A stretch of DNA of 7,181 nt from NCBI GenBank assembly GCA_002714745.1, contig PAYF01000001.1, forward strand, positions 38,099-45,279. The letters run 5' to 3'. Positions 1-6,221 of the stretch are shown in pieces (positions within the stretch are counted from its first letter, which is position 1; each line of letters opens with the position of its first letter). The translations under genes were made by a program, and so were the position numbers. Source of the DNA: Methanobacteriota archaeon. Its GTDB lineage: Archaea > Thermoplasmatota > Poseidoniia > Poseidoniales > Thalassarchaeaceae. The notes under the pieces were generated by a model. The model had not been told where the DNA came from and ran no database searches. It saw nothing but the letters and a program-made list of their open reading frames with translations.

Positions 1-413
1 CTGTCGAATGATTCGTACCCATACCAAGTTCCAATCGATAATACGATTACATCGTGAGGCCCTTCAAGGGCCTCCCAATTGGCTATTTCTTGTTCAATAT
101 GAGTCTGTACATAGTGGCAATTTGCACAATCCACAGCCATGAAGTCGATTACAACAACATTACCTTGCAAGTCAGACAATCTAACCATCCCATTCTCGTC
201 TGCAATTACATCATCAATGCCAGCCCTATTCATCGTTGAAACTTCAAAATCAGGAACCGGCACTACTTCGTCGGACACTCCGTAAGCGGATGCTGAGAGT
301 CCGAAAAGCGTCAGGGATGAATACCCTATGATACAGAAGAGGACGACGCCGACGACGAACGCCTGCCAAGTCTCTTTCTGGCGCAGGACATCGAAGTCAA
401 GCCCTGCTACCAT
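1..413 (-). CDS. Membrane-anchored thioredoxin-fold (TlpA/redoxin-like) protein, C-terminus cut by window edge
   Basis: I translated this minus-strand frame by hand: 137 residues are visible from ATG at 413 and the frame is still open at the left edge. Residues about 17-39 form one hydrophobic segment (start WQAFVVGVVLF), which should be a membrane anchor or uncleaved signal. The rest would then lie outside the membrane. Residues 79-101 read like a TlpA/AhpC-TSA redoxin core: a short lead-in with LQG, a beta strand VVVIDFMA, then the redox motif C96-A-N-C99. This family reduces or oxidises extracytoplasmic thiols and often serves cytochrome maturation; the exact partner here is unknown because the neighbour is outside the window. 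The start is set by being the only ATG between the upstream in-frame stop (462-464) and the anchor. No Shine-Dalgarno sequence precedes it, but an AT-rich element lies about 26 bases upstream. An SCO1-like protein is an alternative. Confidence 0.85.
   Translation of the reverse strand, partial: MVAGLDFDVLRQKETWQAFVVGVVLFCIIGYSSLTLFGLSASAYGVSDEVVPVPDFEVSTMNRAGIDDVIADENGMVRLSDLQGNVVVIDFMAVDCANCHYVQTHIEQEIANWEALEGPHDVIVLSIGTWYGYESFD
56..74. repeat. Perfect 9-base inverted repeat inside the redoxin gene
   Basis: GAGGCCCTT and AAGGGCCTC flank a single C at 65. As RNA it would form a 7-pair GC-rich stem with a five-base loop. It lies within the coding sequence and encodes ordinary residues, so it may be chance. 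Confidence 0.6.
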
Positions 414-512
414 GAAACGCGGAATTAGGGCCGACTTTTGATTCCGGCGGGGATTCTGCTCTCAATCATAGTCATCACGCTTATTGCCGAATTAGGCTGG
501 CAGGAGAGTACA
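414..512. promoter_or_regulatory. 99-base divergent intergenic region (redoxin gene / tRNA-Val)
   Basis: This gap lies between the minus-strand redoxin start and the plus-strand tRNA-Val, so it should hold promoters in both directions. The clearest element is AATCAAAA on the minus strand (436-443). For the tRNA, TTATTG at 481-486 is the best TATA-like run; its centre is about 29 bases before the mature 5' end, but it is weak. A short hydrophobic reading frame crosses the gap and is treated as chance. Confidence 0.5.
436..443 (-). promoter_or_regulatory. Candidate TATA-like element for the redoxin gene
   Basis: The minus strand reads AATCAAAA. Its centre (439.5) is about 26 bases before the A of the start codon at 413, the usual distance from an archaeal TATA box to the transcription start. 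That would give a leaderless mRNA. It is a loose match to the consensus, and support comes mainly from the same spacing recurring at other unit-leading genes here. Confidence 0.35.
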
Positions 513-588
513 GGGCTCGTGGTCTAGGGGTTATGACGTCGCCTTCACACGGCGAAGATCGCAGGTTCAATTCCTGCCGAGCCCACCA
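513..588 (+). tRNA. tRNA-Val (anticodon CAC), CCA encoded
   Basis: A full cloverleaf can be folded by eye. The acceptor stem is GGGCTCG (513-519) with CGAGCCC (578-584), followed by discriminator A585 and an encoded CCA (586-588). The D stem is GTC/GAC. The anticodon stem TCGCC (539-543) pairs with GGCGA (551-555) around the loop TTCACAC, giving anticodon CAC at 546-548, which reads the valine codon GUG. The variable region is 5 bases. The T arm GCAGG/CCTGC carries loop TTCAATT. No intron is seen. The 3' end stops 2 bases before the stop codon of convergent deoC, so there is no room for a separate terminator, and no oligo-T run follows. Confidence 0.97.
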
Positions 589-590
589 AC

Positions 591-1280
591 TTAGACTAAT
601 TCGTGAAGCAGAGAAGAAGCCCCTAGCCTCAACCTATCTGGGCCTTGTATAGAAGAATCCTCAGAATTCACTATTCCAACCAGTCTCTCTACGTCTCCCA
701 GAGTACCTATCCCTCCTGACAACTTTACACCTGCCCGACTGCCCATGGTGACTCCGTACCTCATTACCTCGAAAGCGAGAATTCGGGCAGCCTCGTCACT
801 GCACCCACCACGCTTGCCAGTACAGGTTTTCACGAAGTCCGCACCTGCTGCCAGTACCAGTCGTGTGTAGGCGCGTATGGCTCGCTCGTCCAGTAGAGGA
901 GTCTCGATAATCACCTTCAGAACCCTCTCAGCAGAGGCCTCCCTCATCGCAATCAGCATCGCTTGCTCCGCCTGACCGGGGGCATCTCCGCTTGGTTCGA
1001 GTACGCAGTCTATCTCGTCAGCCCCTGCATCCACTGCCTGCCTGATTGCAGCAGCGACCTGTTCGGGGTCATTACTCCCAATTGGGAATCCTGCTGCCAC
1101 CGCACTGATGGCAACATCCTCGAGCCTTTCAGAGATATAGGAGACATGCTCAGAGAATACGCATACTGAGGCAGGACGGTACATGTTGGCCAACCTGCAG
1201 AGCTCATCTAGGTCAGATTCAGATGCATCGCGATCCAGTAGAGTCAAATCGAGGATGTCCAGAGTTCCGCGTGCATCCAT
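591..1280 (-). CDS. deoC: Deoxyribose-phosphate aldolase (DERA)
   Basis: Cleaves 2-deoxyribose 5-phosphate to acetaldehyde and glyceraldehyde 3-phosphate, the last step of deoxynucleoside breakdown, in the cytoplasm. The 229-residue protein has the full catalytic set: D91 in EIDCVL, the Schiff-base lysine K151 in FVKTCTGK, and K186 in GVKLSGG. KVIIETPLL (122-130) and the end RLGASSLLHELV are also typical. The N-terminal ILDLTLLDRDAS and the GASSLL ending resemble the Escherichia coli branch of the family, which is usually about 250 residues. A longer frame with an ATG at 1340 exists, but it would overlap serC by 53 bases. I chose ATG 1280 because the fold begins there and GGTGAG (1287-1292) sits 6 bases upstream. 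The gene follows serC with 7 bases between stop and start, so it is co-transcribed. It ends 2 bases from tRNA-Val. Confidence 0.95.
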   Translation of the reverse strand: MDARGTLDILDLTLLDRDASESDLDELCRLANMYRPASVCVFSEHVSYISERLEDVAISAVAAGFPIGSNDPEQVAAAIRQAVDAGADEIDCVLEPSGDAPGQAEQAMLIAMREASAERVLKVIIETPLLDERAIRAYTRLVLAAGADFVKTCTGKRGGCSDEAARILAFEVMRYGVTMGSRAGVKLSGGIGTLGDVERLVGIVNSEDSSIQGPDRLRLGASSLLHELV

Positions 1281-1286
1281 GATGCT

Positions 1287-1292
1287 CTCACC
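1287..1292 (-). promoter_or_regulatory. Shine-Dalgarno site setting the deoC start
   Basis: GGTGAG on the minus strand matches the archaeal anti-Shine-Dalgarno core GGTGA. It lies exactly 6 bases before ATG 1280 and overlaps the serC TGA stop (1288-1290), as expected for coupled translation inside an operon. Confidence 0.7.
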
Positions 1293-2379
1293 CGTGACGG
1301 GATTCGAAGTCCCGCATGAAGCCCACCAGTGCCTCGACACTCTCTATCGGGCAGCCGTTGTACATGCTGGCACGAATCCCACCAACACTCCGGTGCCCCT
1401 TTAGGCCACCTAGACCAGATTCCATTGCCTCATTGAGAAAAGCTCCCTCGAGATCGGTATCGGCCAGACGCCATGTGACATTCATCACCGAGCGAGAGCC
1501 TCCGTGGGCATGCGGTCTCCAGAAGTCACTTCGATCCAACTCGCCGTACAACAGCGAAGCCTTGGCACGATTTCTCTCTACGGCACCAGCTAGGCCACCA
1601 TTTCGCTCGACCCAAGCAAGTACACGATCGAGGACGAATATGCCAAAGGTGTTTGGCGTGTTGAACATCGAGCCCTTGGCTGCATGAGTTCGGTAGTCTA
1701 GCATGGTCGGTAAACCGTCGTGGCACCGTGACAGAGCCCAAGGTGAGAGTATTGCTAGAGTTACCCCGCTCGGCCCCAAGTTCTTCTGAGCTCCAGCGTA
1801 AATCAAATCATGCTCGGATACATCGATGGGAACGCCACAGATGTCAGAACTGGCATCAACCACTCTCGGCTTACCTGCGCTGTCTGGGAGATGGTGAAAC
1901 TGGGTTCCAAAGAGTGTGTTGTTAGAGGTGTAATGGACATAAGTGGCATCGTCCCTGATGGAGTAGTCCTCGTCTGAAGGCACCGATCTGAAATTCTCTT
2001 CAGAACCATCCCAAGCTGCCACGCAGTCACTCACTCTACTAGCTTCCTTGAGTGCCTTCTTTGACCAAATACCAGAAACTAGGAAGTCGGCTTTTCCTTC
2101 ACTGCCGATGAGGTTTAGAGCACTCATGTAGAACTGCGTCGAGGCTCCTCCTTGCAGGAGCAGGACTTCGTAGTCATCGGGTACTGAAAGCAGACTCCTT
2201 ACTCTGCCCACAGCCGAGTCGATGACCGCTTGGAAGGTGTCTGAGCGGTGTGAGACCTCCATCAGACCGAATCCACTGCCTGAAAGATTAGGCAGAGCCA
2301 ATGAGACCTCTTCGACCACCTCGTGCGGTAGGACGGCGGGCCCGGCCCCGAAGTTGTGGATGCGACCCTCTGGCTGCAC
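1288..2379 (-). CDS. serC: Phosphoserine aminotransferase
   Basis: Transfers an amino group from glutamate to 3-phosphohydroxypyruvate to make phosphoserine, the second step of serine synthesis; it is a cytoplasmic PLP enzyme of the class V aminotransferase group. The 363 residues match the family's usual length. Visible marks are NFGAGPAVLP (9-18), MEVSHRS (40-46), the cofactor phosphate-binding QGGASTQF (76-83), D175 (cofactor ring nitrogen), the PLP lysine K199 in AGAQKNLGPSG, NTPNT (240-244) and GHRSVGGIRASMYN (328-341). The C-terminus FMRDFESRHG closely resembles E. coli SerC, so a bacterial origin is plausible. The start is GTG at 2379, five residues before the conserved N-terminal strand; no ATG fits and no Shine-Dalgarno site is seen. 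The gene leads a two-gene unit with deoC and diverges from pdxT. Confidence 0.97.
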   Translation of the reverse strand: MQPEGRIHNFGAGPAVLPHEVVEEVSLALPNLSGSGFGLMEVSHRSDTFQAVIDSAVGRVRSLLSVPDDYEVLLLQGGASTQFYMSALNLIGSEGKADFLVSGIWSKKALKEASRVSDCVAAWDGSEENFRSVPSDEDYSIRDDATYVHYTSNNTLFGTQFHHLPDSAGKPRVVDASSDICGVPIDVSEHDLIYAGAQKNLGPSGVTLAILSPWALSRCHDGLPTMLDYRTHAAKGSMFNTPNTFGIFVLDRVLAWVERNGGLAGAVERNRAKASLLYGELDRSDFWRPHAHGGSRSVMNVTWRLADTDLEGAFLNEAMESGLGGLKGHRSVGGIRASMYNGCPIESVEALVGFMRDFESRHG

Positions 2380-2457
2380 AATCCGTCGCCTCGCCCCCAG
2401 TCTTTCAGTTCATCGGAGGCGCGACAGAGTAATTTCGGTGTGGCCGGACGCGCTGCC
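2380..2457. promoter_or_regulatory. 78-base divergent promoter region, serC / pdxT
   Basis: The only space between two divergent first genes, so it must hold both promoters or one shared control region. It is rather GC-rich. For pdxT, TAATTT at 2430-2435 is the best TATA-like run. For serC the expected place (around 2405) has only a weak GAAAG-type stretch on the minus strand. I see no strong inverted repeat that would mark an operator. Confidence 0.5.
2430..2435 (+). promoter_or_regulatory. Candidate TATA-like element for pdxT
   Basis: TAATTT, centred 25-26 bases before the pdxT ATG at 2458, is the most AT-rich run in an otherwise GC-rich gap. The spacing suits a leaderless archaeal transcript, and no Shine-Dalgarno sequence precedes the ATG. 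The sequence match itself is modest. Confidence 0.35.
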
Positions 2458-3060
2458 ATGCTGCGCATAGGTTTGGTCATGCTACAGGGCGCCAGACATG
2501 TCCACATGTCGGCCCTTCAGAGGGCAGCCGACGAGTGTAGCATCGAAATCAGCCTACATGAGTTGAGGATGGCATCAGACCTTGTAGAGGCAGACCCACA
2601 CGCCCTTGTTCTTCCAGGTGGCGAATCCACAACCATGAGACTGACCGGAAACCACGAGACATCCGGACTTCTTCCCGCCGTCTTTGATTGGATTCGCAAC
2701 GATCCCTCTCGACCCGTCCTTGGGACCTGTGCCGGCGCGATTCTGCTATCAGACCCACAAGACGGAGGAGCACCCCTTATTCCGGCCAGCATCGATCGCA
2801 ATGCCTACGGCAGTCAGTCCGATTCCTTTCAGGACGAAGTCTATTCTGAGATGTTGGGCAGAGAATTCCCTGGTGTATTCATTCGTGCCCCCAGATTTGA
2901 TTCGATTGACGACTCCGCACAGGTCGCAGCGACTCATGAGGGAGAGGTGGTCGGCATCAGGCACGGTAACAGACTCGCCCTCACTTTCCACCCCGAGCTC
3001 TCCACAGACACAGGATTTCATCGATGGCTCATCGAGGCGACCGTGGAGGTTTCAGGATGA
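2458..3060 (+). CDS. pdxT: PdxT, glutaminase subunit of pyridoxal 5'-phosphate synthase
   Basis: Hydrolyses glutamine and channels the ammonia to PdxS, which builds PLP from ribose 5-phosphate and glyceraldehyde 3-phosphate (the DXP-independent B6 route). The 200-residue protein has the class I glutaminase layout of the family: start strand IGLVMLQGA, oxyanion-region LPGGESTTM (52-60), nucleophile C91 in GTCAGA, NAYGSQSDSF (115-124), FIRAPRFDSI (141-150) and the catalytic pair H178/E180 in FHPE. Length fits the usual 190-200. The frame extends upstream to an ATG at 2356, but those 34 residues overlap serC and resemble nothing in the family, so ATG 2458 is chosen. PdxS is not in the window and must lie elsewhere. 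The stop overlaps the radical SAM start by ATGA, so the two are coupled. Confidence 0.97.
   Translation: MLRIGLVMLQGARHVHMSALQRAADECSIEISLHELRMASDLVEADPHALVLPGGESTTMRLTGNHETSGLLPAVFDWIRNDPSRPVLGTCAGAILLSDPQDGGAPLIPASIDRNAYGSQSDSFQDEVYSEMLGREFPGVFIRAPRFDSIDDSAQVAATHEGEVVGIRHGNRLALTFHPELSTDTGFHRWLIEATVEVSG
3045..3050 (+). promoter_or_regulatory. Shine-Dalgarno site setting the radical SAM start
   Basis: GGAGGT, a full match to the archaeal anti-Shine-Dalgarno sequence, lies exactly 6 bases before ATG 3057 and inside the end of pdxT. It rules out the longer reading that would start at 3024. Confidence 0.8.
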
Positions 3061-4199
3061 GCGTCTCTCTGCCTCTCTCACAGCTAGACACTCTCCCAGA
3101 AGCAGCGGAGGAAGGCGATTCAGAGGGATGCATCCAGTGTCAGATGGGAAGTAAACTGGTCCTGTTCATCACCGGGAACTGCCACTGGCGCTGCGATTAC
3201 TGTCCGCTTTCTGAGACTCGTCGCGACATCGACCACATGTTCGCCAACGAGCGACGCTGCGAGAACTTTGACGAGGTTATCGAGGAAGCCAGAGCTATGC
3301 GGGCTACAGGTGCCGGGATTACCGGAGGTGACCCTCTGATGGCCAGAGAGAGAACGCTTGAGGGGATTAGAGCCCTGAAGGCAGAGTTTGGCCCATCCTT
3401 TCACCTGCACATGTACACAAGCATCCCATTTAGGACCGAATGGGCCGCCGAGTTCGCCGAGGCAGGACTCGACGAGATTCGATTCCATCTGCTCGACTTG
3501 GAGTCTGAAGAGTATCGAGATGTAATTACTGCCTGTAGTGACGCTGGAATCGAGACAGGAGTAGAGTTGCCCTGCGAGCCGGATATGGAGTCCGAGCTGG
3601 TGCAATTACTCGAGGATCTAAGAGAGTTCAGAATCAACTTCCTCAACCTGAATGAGTTGGAGATTACCGTGGGCAACCACGACAATATGGAGCTTAGGGG
3701 ATTCAATTTGTCAACCGAGATTACCGCCGGTGCAGAAGGCTCATCGGAGTTAGCCCAGATGCTAAGGGACAGAGTAAATAATGCAGCAAAAGGACTGCCT
3801 GATTCCACCGACTCAGTCGTGCGCGAGCCCTATGGATTCCACGTCAAGTTCTGCACTGCCGTGTACAAGGATGCAGGCCAGTTGAGAAGGAGGTTTGAGC
3901 GTAGAGGAGAGGCAACAATCTCTCCTCACGAGACTCTAACTGAGGACTCTACGCTGATGTTCGGCGCTGTCTATGCTTCTGCAGAGGATCAGTCAGAATG
4001 GATTGACGAAATCACCGAAATCACAGGCCTGCCGCAGAGATTCATGCTATGGGATTCCGAAGAGGGGCGAATCGAACTACCACTGGTAATCGCCGAATCG
4101 ATTGCCGAAGAAGTAGATGCTCCGGTGGCTATGGTGGAAGTAACACCTACCTTTGATAGGATGGAAGTGACTGTCGTCTGGCTGAATGATACCAGTTGA
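3057..4199 (+). CDS. Radical SAM protein of the archaeal COG2108 type (function unknown)
   Basis: The 380-residue protein has the radical SAM cluster motif C42-x3-C46-x2-C49 in GNCHWRCDYCPLS, which should bind a [4Fe-4S] cluster and S-adenosylmethionine, and GITGGDP (87-93) as the SAM-contacting glycine motif. Around it, GSKLVLFITG, the phrase CPLSETRRDIDHMFANER and a late FCTAVYKDAGQLRRR (265-279) match what I recall of COG2108, a pyruvate formate-lyase activase-related family with no known reaction. Two more cysteines, C25-x2-C28, precede the motif, and C266 sits in the conserved late block; these could bind a second metal site. Residues 300-380 form a further region with alternating strands. 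The start at 3057 is fixed by GGAGGT. Overlap with pdxT suggests co-expression; a role tied to PLP is possible but unproven. Confidence 0.9.
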   Translation: MSVSLPLSQLDTLPEAAEEGDSEGCIQCQMGSKLVLFITGNCHWRCDYCPLSETRRDIDHMFANERRCENFDEVIEEARAMRATGAGITGGDPLMARERTLEGIRALKAEFGPSFHLHMYTSIPFRTEWAAEFAEAGLDEIRFHLLDLESEEYRDVITACSDAGIETGVELPCEPDMESELVQLLEDLREFRINFLNLNELEITVGNHDNMELRGFNLSTEITAGAEGSSELAQMLRDRVNNAAKGLPDSTDSVVREPYGFHVKFCTAVYKDAGQLRRRFERRGEATISPHETLTEDSTLMFGAVYASAEDQSEWIDEITEITGLPQRFMLWDSEEGRIELPLVIAESIAEEVDAPVAMVEVTPTFDRMEVTVVWLNDTS

Positions 4200-4219
4200 A
4201 TCGATAGTTCTTCGTTGGG

Positions 4220-4227
4220 TTCATATG
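4220..4227 (+). promoter_or_regulatory. Candidate TATA-like element for the nuclease gene
   Basis: TTCATATG lies in the 50-base gap after the radical SAM gene. Its centre is 26-27 bases before ATG 4250, and no Shine-Dalgarno sequence lies before that ATG, which fits a separate leaderless transcript. Read-through from pdxT and the radical SAM gene remains possible. Confidence 0.4.
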
Positions 4228-4249
4228 GCCTCGACTCGGACTCCATTAC

Positions 4250-6091
4250 ATGCCGGTCAGGCAAGGCAATCCGGAAGCGGCTGGAGTCAATCCTTTCCGC
4301 AGACTATCCGCTTCGCAGGTAATCACTTGGAAATCTTGCAATAGGCTGTGGTACTACAACTACATCGAGCGCCTAAAGTCGCCCCTCCCTCCTCAGATAA
4401 TCCGCGGTAATGCAGTCGAGGAGTGCATCTGCCGCGTCCTTCGCGACTCTCCGGTTTTCGTCGCTGCCGATGCTGAAGATGAGATGACGTCCCCTCTCCT
4501 TGAAGATGGCTCTCTGGCCTATGACAATCAACTGGCTTGGCCAGGTCCTGCGACAATCGAGCTATCCGAAGACCAATGGCCAGCAGACAGGGCTTCACTT
4601 CTCAGTTGGGCGATATCGCGTGCAGAAGTGCATTTTGATAGGTGCTGGGAAGCCGCTGTTGATGATTGGGAATCCTCTCCAAACAGAAAGGGTTCGGTAG
4701 AAGATGCCGACCCCGAGGAGGCCAGAGAGATGGTCCAGTCCGGACTCAAGATGCACATAGATCAGGTAGAGGCCTGCCTGAATGCAGCGGGTGGTCCTAA
4801 ACTTGAGAGTTGGAGAGCTGGAGAGGGCCGAGAATATTGGCCACCTCCTGATGGATTCCCTCGTCTTTGGGACCAGCCGCATCCGGCCGCTCAGGACTCT
4901 GATGATATCTCATGGTGTGAGGCATGGGAGTTGGCAAGGCCTTGGTTCGTAGACCCTGATGCAGGACAGTGGAAGCAGACCACATCGCACCCAGAGGAAT
5001 GGTTCCAAGGTGAGTACGATATGGTGTATGGCTGGACTGGAAAAATCAGAATAATCGACCTCAAGGCATCTATTGGAAGGGGAGATCGCTCAGCCGGATA
5101 TATCGACCAACTACGCCTCTACTGCTGGCTCTGGTGGGAGACTCATGATAGGAGTGAGGAGGTCGATTCGTTGGAGATTTGGTACTTGGGTGCGGATGCA
5201 ATCAAGGAAGTCGAATGCCCCTCAAGAGAAGAAATGGAAAAACTCTCAGAAGAACTCTCAGAGTTGTATGAGAAGATTCACGCAAGAAATCCCGAGATAG
5301 AAGAGTGTCCTCCCGAACCGGCCCCTCTGCACTACTTCGATTATGGTGGCGTGCCCTCTGAGGTCCCGATAGACGCCGATTCTAGGGCTCGTTGTACATA
5401 CTGCGATCTGAGAGGAGTTTGCGAGGGGAGTGACCACGAACTTGACCTCCCCCTAGAACGCAACATCGACCGCTTTGGCCACAGCTGGCCAATCACTCCC
5501 CTAGGAGAGATAGTTACGCGAGTGAATGTGGTCGGCGAAGTATCTGGTCTCCGTGGACCGAATCTTTCCGAGGATGGCTCCGTCGAACTCTCATTCATTT
5601 TACAGGAGGGATACGATCGAGCCAAGGTGCAACCCTCTCGCTACGGAACTCCCAGACAAGTAACCCGATCTATAGCCAATGGAGTCAGGGTCCGCATCGA
5701 GAACGCCATGGCTTCGATGTGGAAGGGGGAGATTGTCCTTGACCTAGACCAGAAGTCCTCGGTTACCATCGCAGACGAATCCGACGAAGCCCCAATCGTC
5801 GATATTGAGACTAAGGCCAATGCCATAGGTAGGATATGGTCAATCAATGCCTTCCCTGATGGAGAAGGCGTGAGCAGATGGTCTGTGACACTGATTGACC
5901 AGACTGGATCGGCCGGAGTAGTCGCCTTCAAGCAATTCATCCCGCTTGCTGCAGCAGGAGTCACCCGAGGAGATGAGATTGCAATTCTCAATGGCGAAAT
6001 AGGTGAATTCAATGGACAGCCACAAGTCAGGATAGGCCCAGGAGGGCGTCTAGTAGTCCTCCGCGATTCTTCTGAAGTACCCGGATTTTAG
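4250..6091 (+). CDS. Cas4/RecB/Dna2-like PD-(D/E)XK nuclease with Fe-S cysteines, fused to two OB folds
   Basis: Not a named gene I recognise, but the domains are clear. Residues 18-400 are a RecB/Cas4-like nuclease: SASQVITWKSCNRLWYYNY (20-38), G53-x3-E57 where the family usually has GxxxH, D257 in GEYD, D270-L-K272 in IIDLKAS, and Q287-x3-Y291. C30 with C382-x2-C385-x5-C391 gives the four cysteines of a Cas4/AddB/Dna2 iron-sulfur staple. About 200 residues separate motif I from D257, with 16 tryptophans between 110 and 296. Residues about 418-508 and 520-606 look like two OB folds; the second (AIGRIWSI, LIDQTGSAGVVAF, GDEIAILNG) is RPA-like. Inferred role: processing of single-stranded or branched DNA in repair or replication. 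No helicase domain and no CRISPR array are present. ATG 4250 is the only plausible start close before the first motif. Confidence 0.85.
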   Translation: MPVRQGNPEAAGVNPFRRLSASQVITWKSCNRLWYYNYIERLKSPLPPQIIRGNAVEECICRVLRDSPVFVAADAEDEMTSPLLEDGSLAYDNQLAWPGPATIELSEDQWPADRASLLSWAISRAEVHFDRCWEAAVDDWESSPNRKGSVEDADPEEAREMVQSGLKMHIDQVEACLNAAGGPKLESWRAGEGREYWPPPDGFPRLWDQPHPAAQDSDDISWCEAWELARPWFVDPDAGQWKQTTSHPEEWFQGEYDMVYGWTGKIRIIDLKASIGRGDRSAGYIDQLRLYCWLWWETHDRSEEVDSLEIWYLGADAIKEVECPSREEMEKLSEELSELYEKIHARNPEIEECPPEPAPLHYFDYGGVPSEVPIDADSRARCTYCDLRGVCEGSDHELDLPLERNIDRFGHSWPITPLGEIVTRVNVVGEVSGLRGPNLSEDGSVELSFILQEGYDRAKVQPSRYGTPRQVTRSIANGVRVRIENAMASMWKGEIVLDLDQKSSVTIADESDEAPIVDIETKANAIGRIWSINAFPDGEGVSRWSVTLIDQTGSAGVVAFKQFIPLAAAGVTRGDEIAILNGEIGEFNGQPQVRIGPGGRLVVLRDSSEVPGF

Positions 6092-6104
6092 TGAAGTCGA
6101 ACGA

Positions 6105-6190
6105 TGGCGCCGAGAGAGGGATTTGAACCCCCGCGTCCAATGGACAGTGGATTTCGAATCCACCGCAATACCGGGCTATGCGATCTCGGC
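6105..6190 (-). tRNA. tRNA-Ser (anticodon CGA), CCA encoded
   Basis: On the minus strand the acceptor stem GCCGAGA (6190-6184) pairs with TCTCGGC (6115-6109); then come discriminator G (6108) and encoded CCA (6107-6105). The anticodon stem GTGGA/TCCAC holds loop TTCGAAA, anticodon CGA at 6156-6154, reading UCG. The long variable arm (GTCC-ATT-GGAC) marks a class II tRNA and, with discriminator G, serine identity. The T loop is TTCAAAT. No intron is seen. The gene is convergent with the nuclease gene, 13 bases from its stop codon, and divergent from the ubiquitin-like gene. Confidence 0.97.
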
Positions 6191-6213
6191 AGCGCTCCGG
6201 CCACCTGCGAATC

Positions 6214-6221
6214 AAACATAA
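6214..6221. promoter_or_regulatory. Candidate TATA element shared by tRNA-Ser (-) and the ubiquitin-like gene (+)
   Basis: AAACATAA (TTATGTTT on the minus strand) is the only AT-rich run in the 54 bases between the two divergent genes. Its centre, 6217.5, is 27-28 bases from both the tRNA-Ser 5' end (6190) and the GTG at 6245. One element could therefore place both transcription starts. The sequence and spacing are seen directly; shared use is inference. Confidence 0.4.

Noticed and set aside
54..239. Plus-strand frame of 61 residues near the left edge
   Set aside because: It is the shadow of the minus-strand redoxin gene, whose CANC motif and membrane anchor are clear.
438..527. Short hydrophobic plus-strand frame (TTG 438 to TAG 527) resembling one membrane helix
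   Set aside because: It has no ATG or ribosome site, is only about 29 codons long, ends inside tRNA-Val and overlaps the likely promoter elements. A chance frame is more likely.
1281..1340. 20-residue upstream extension of DeoC
   Set aside because: It lies inside serC, and the GGTGAG site 6 bases before ATG 1280 gives a better start.
2356..2457. 34-residue upstream extension of PdxT
   Set aside because: It overlaps the serC start region, does not look like the family, and the usual PdxT N-terminus begins at 2458.
3024..3056. 11-residue upstream extension of the radical SAM protein
   Set aside because: It lies within pdxT, while GGAGGT is placed correctly for ATG 3057.
4250..6091. Calling the nuclease a CRISPR Cas4
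   Set aside because: It is several times longer than Cas4, has two OB folds, and there is no CRISPR array or other cas gene in the window.
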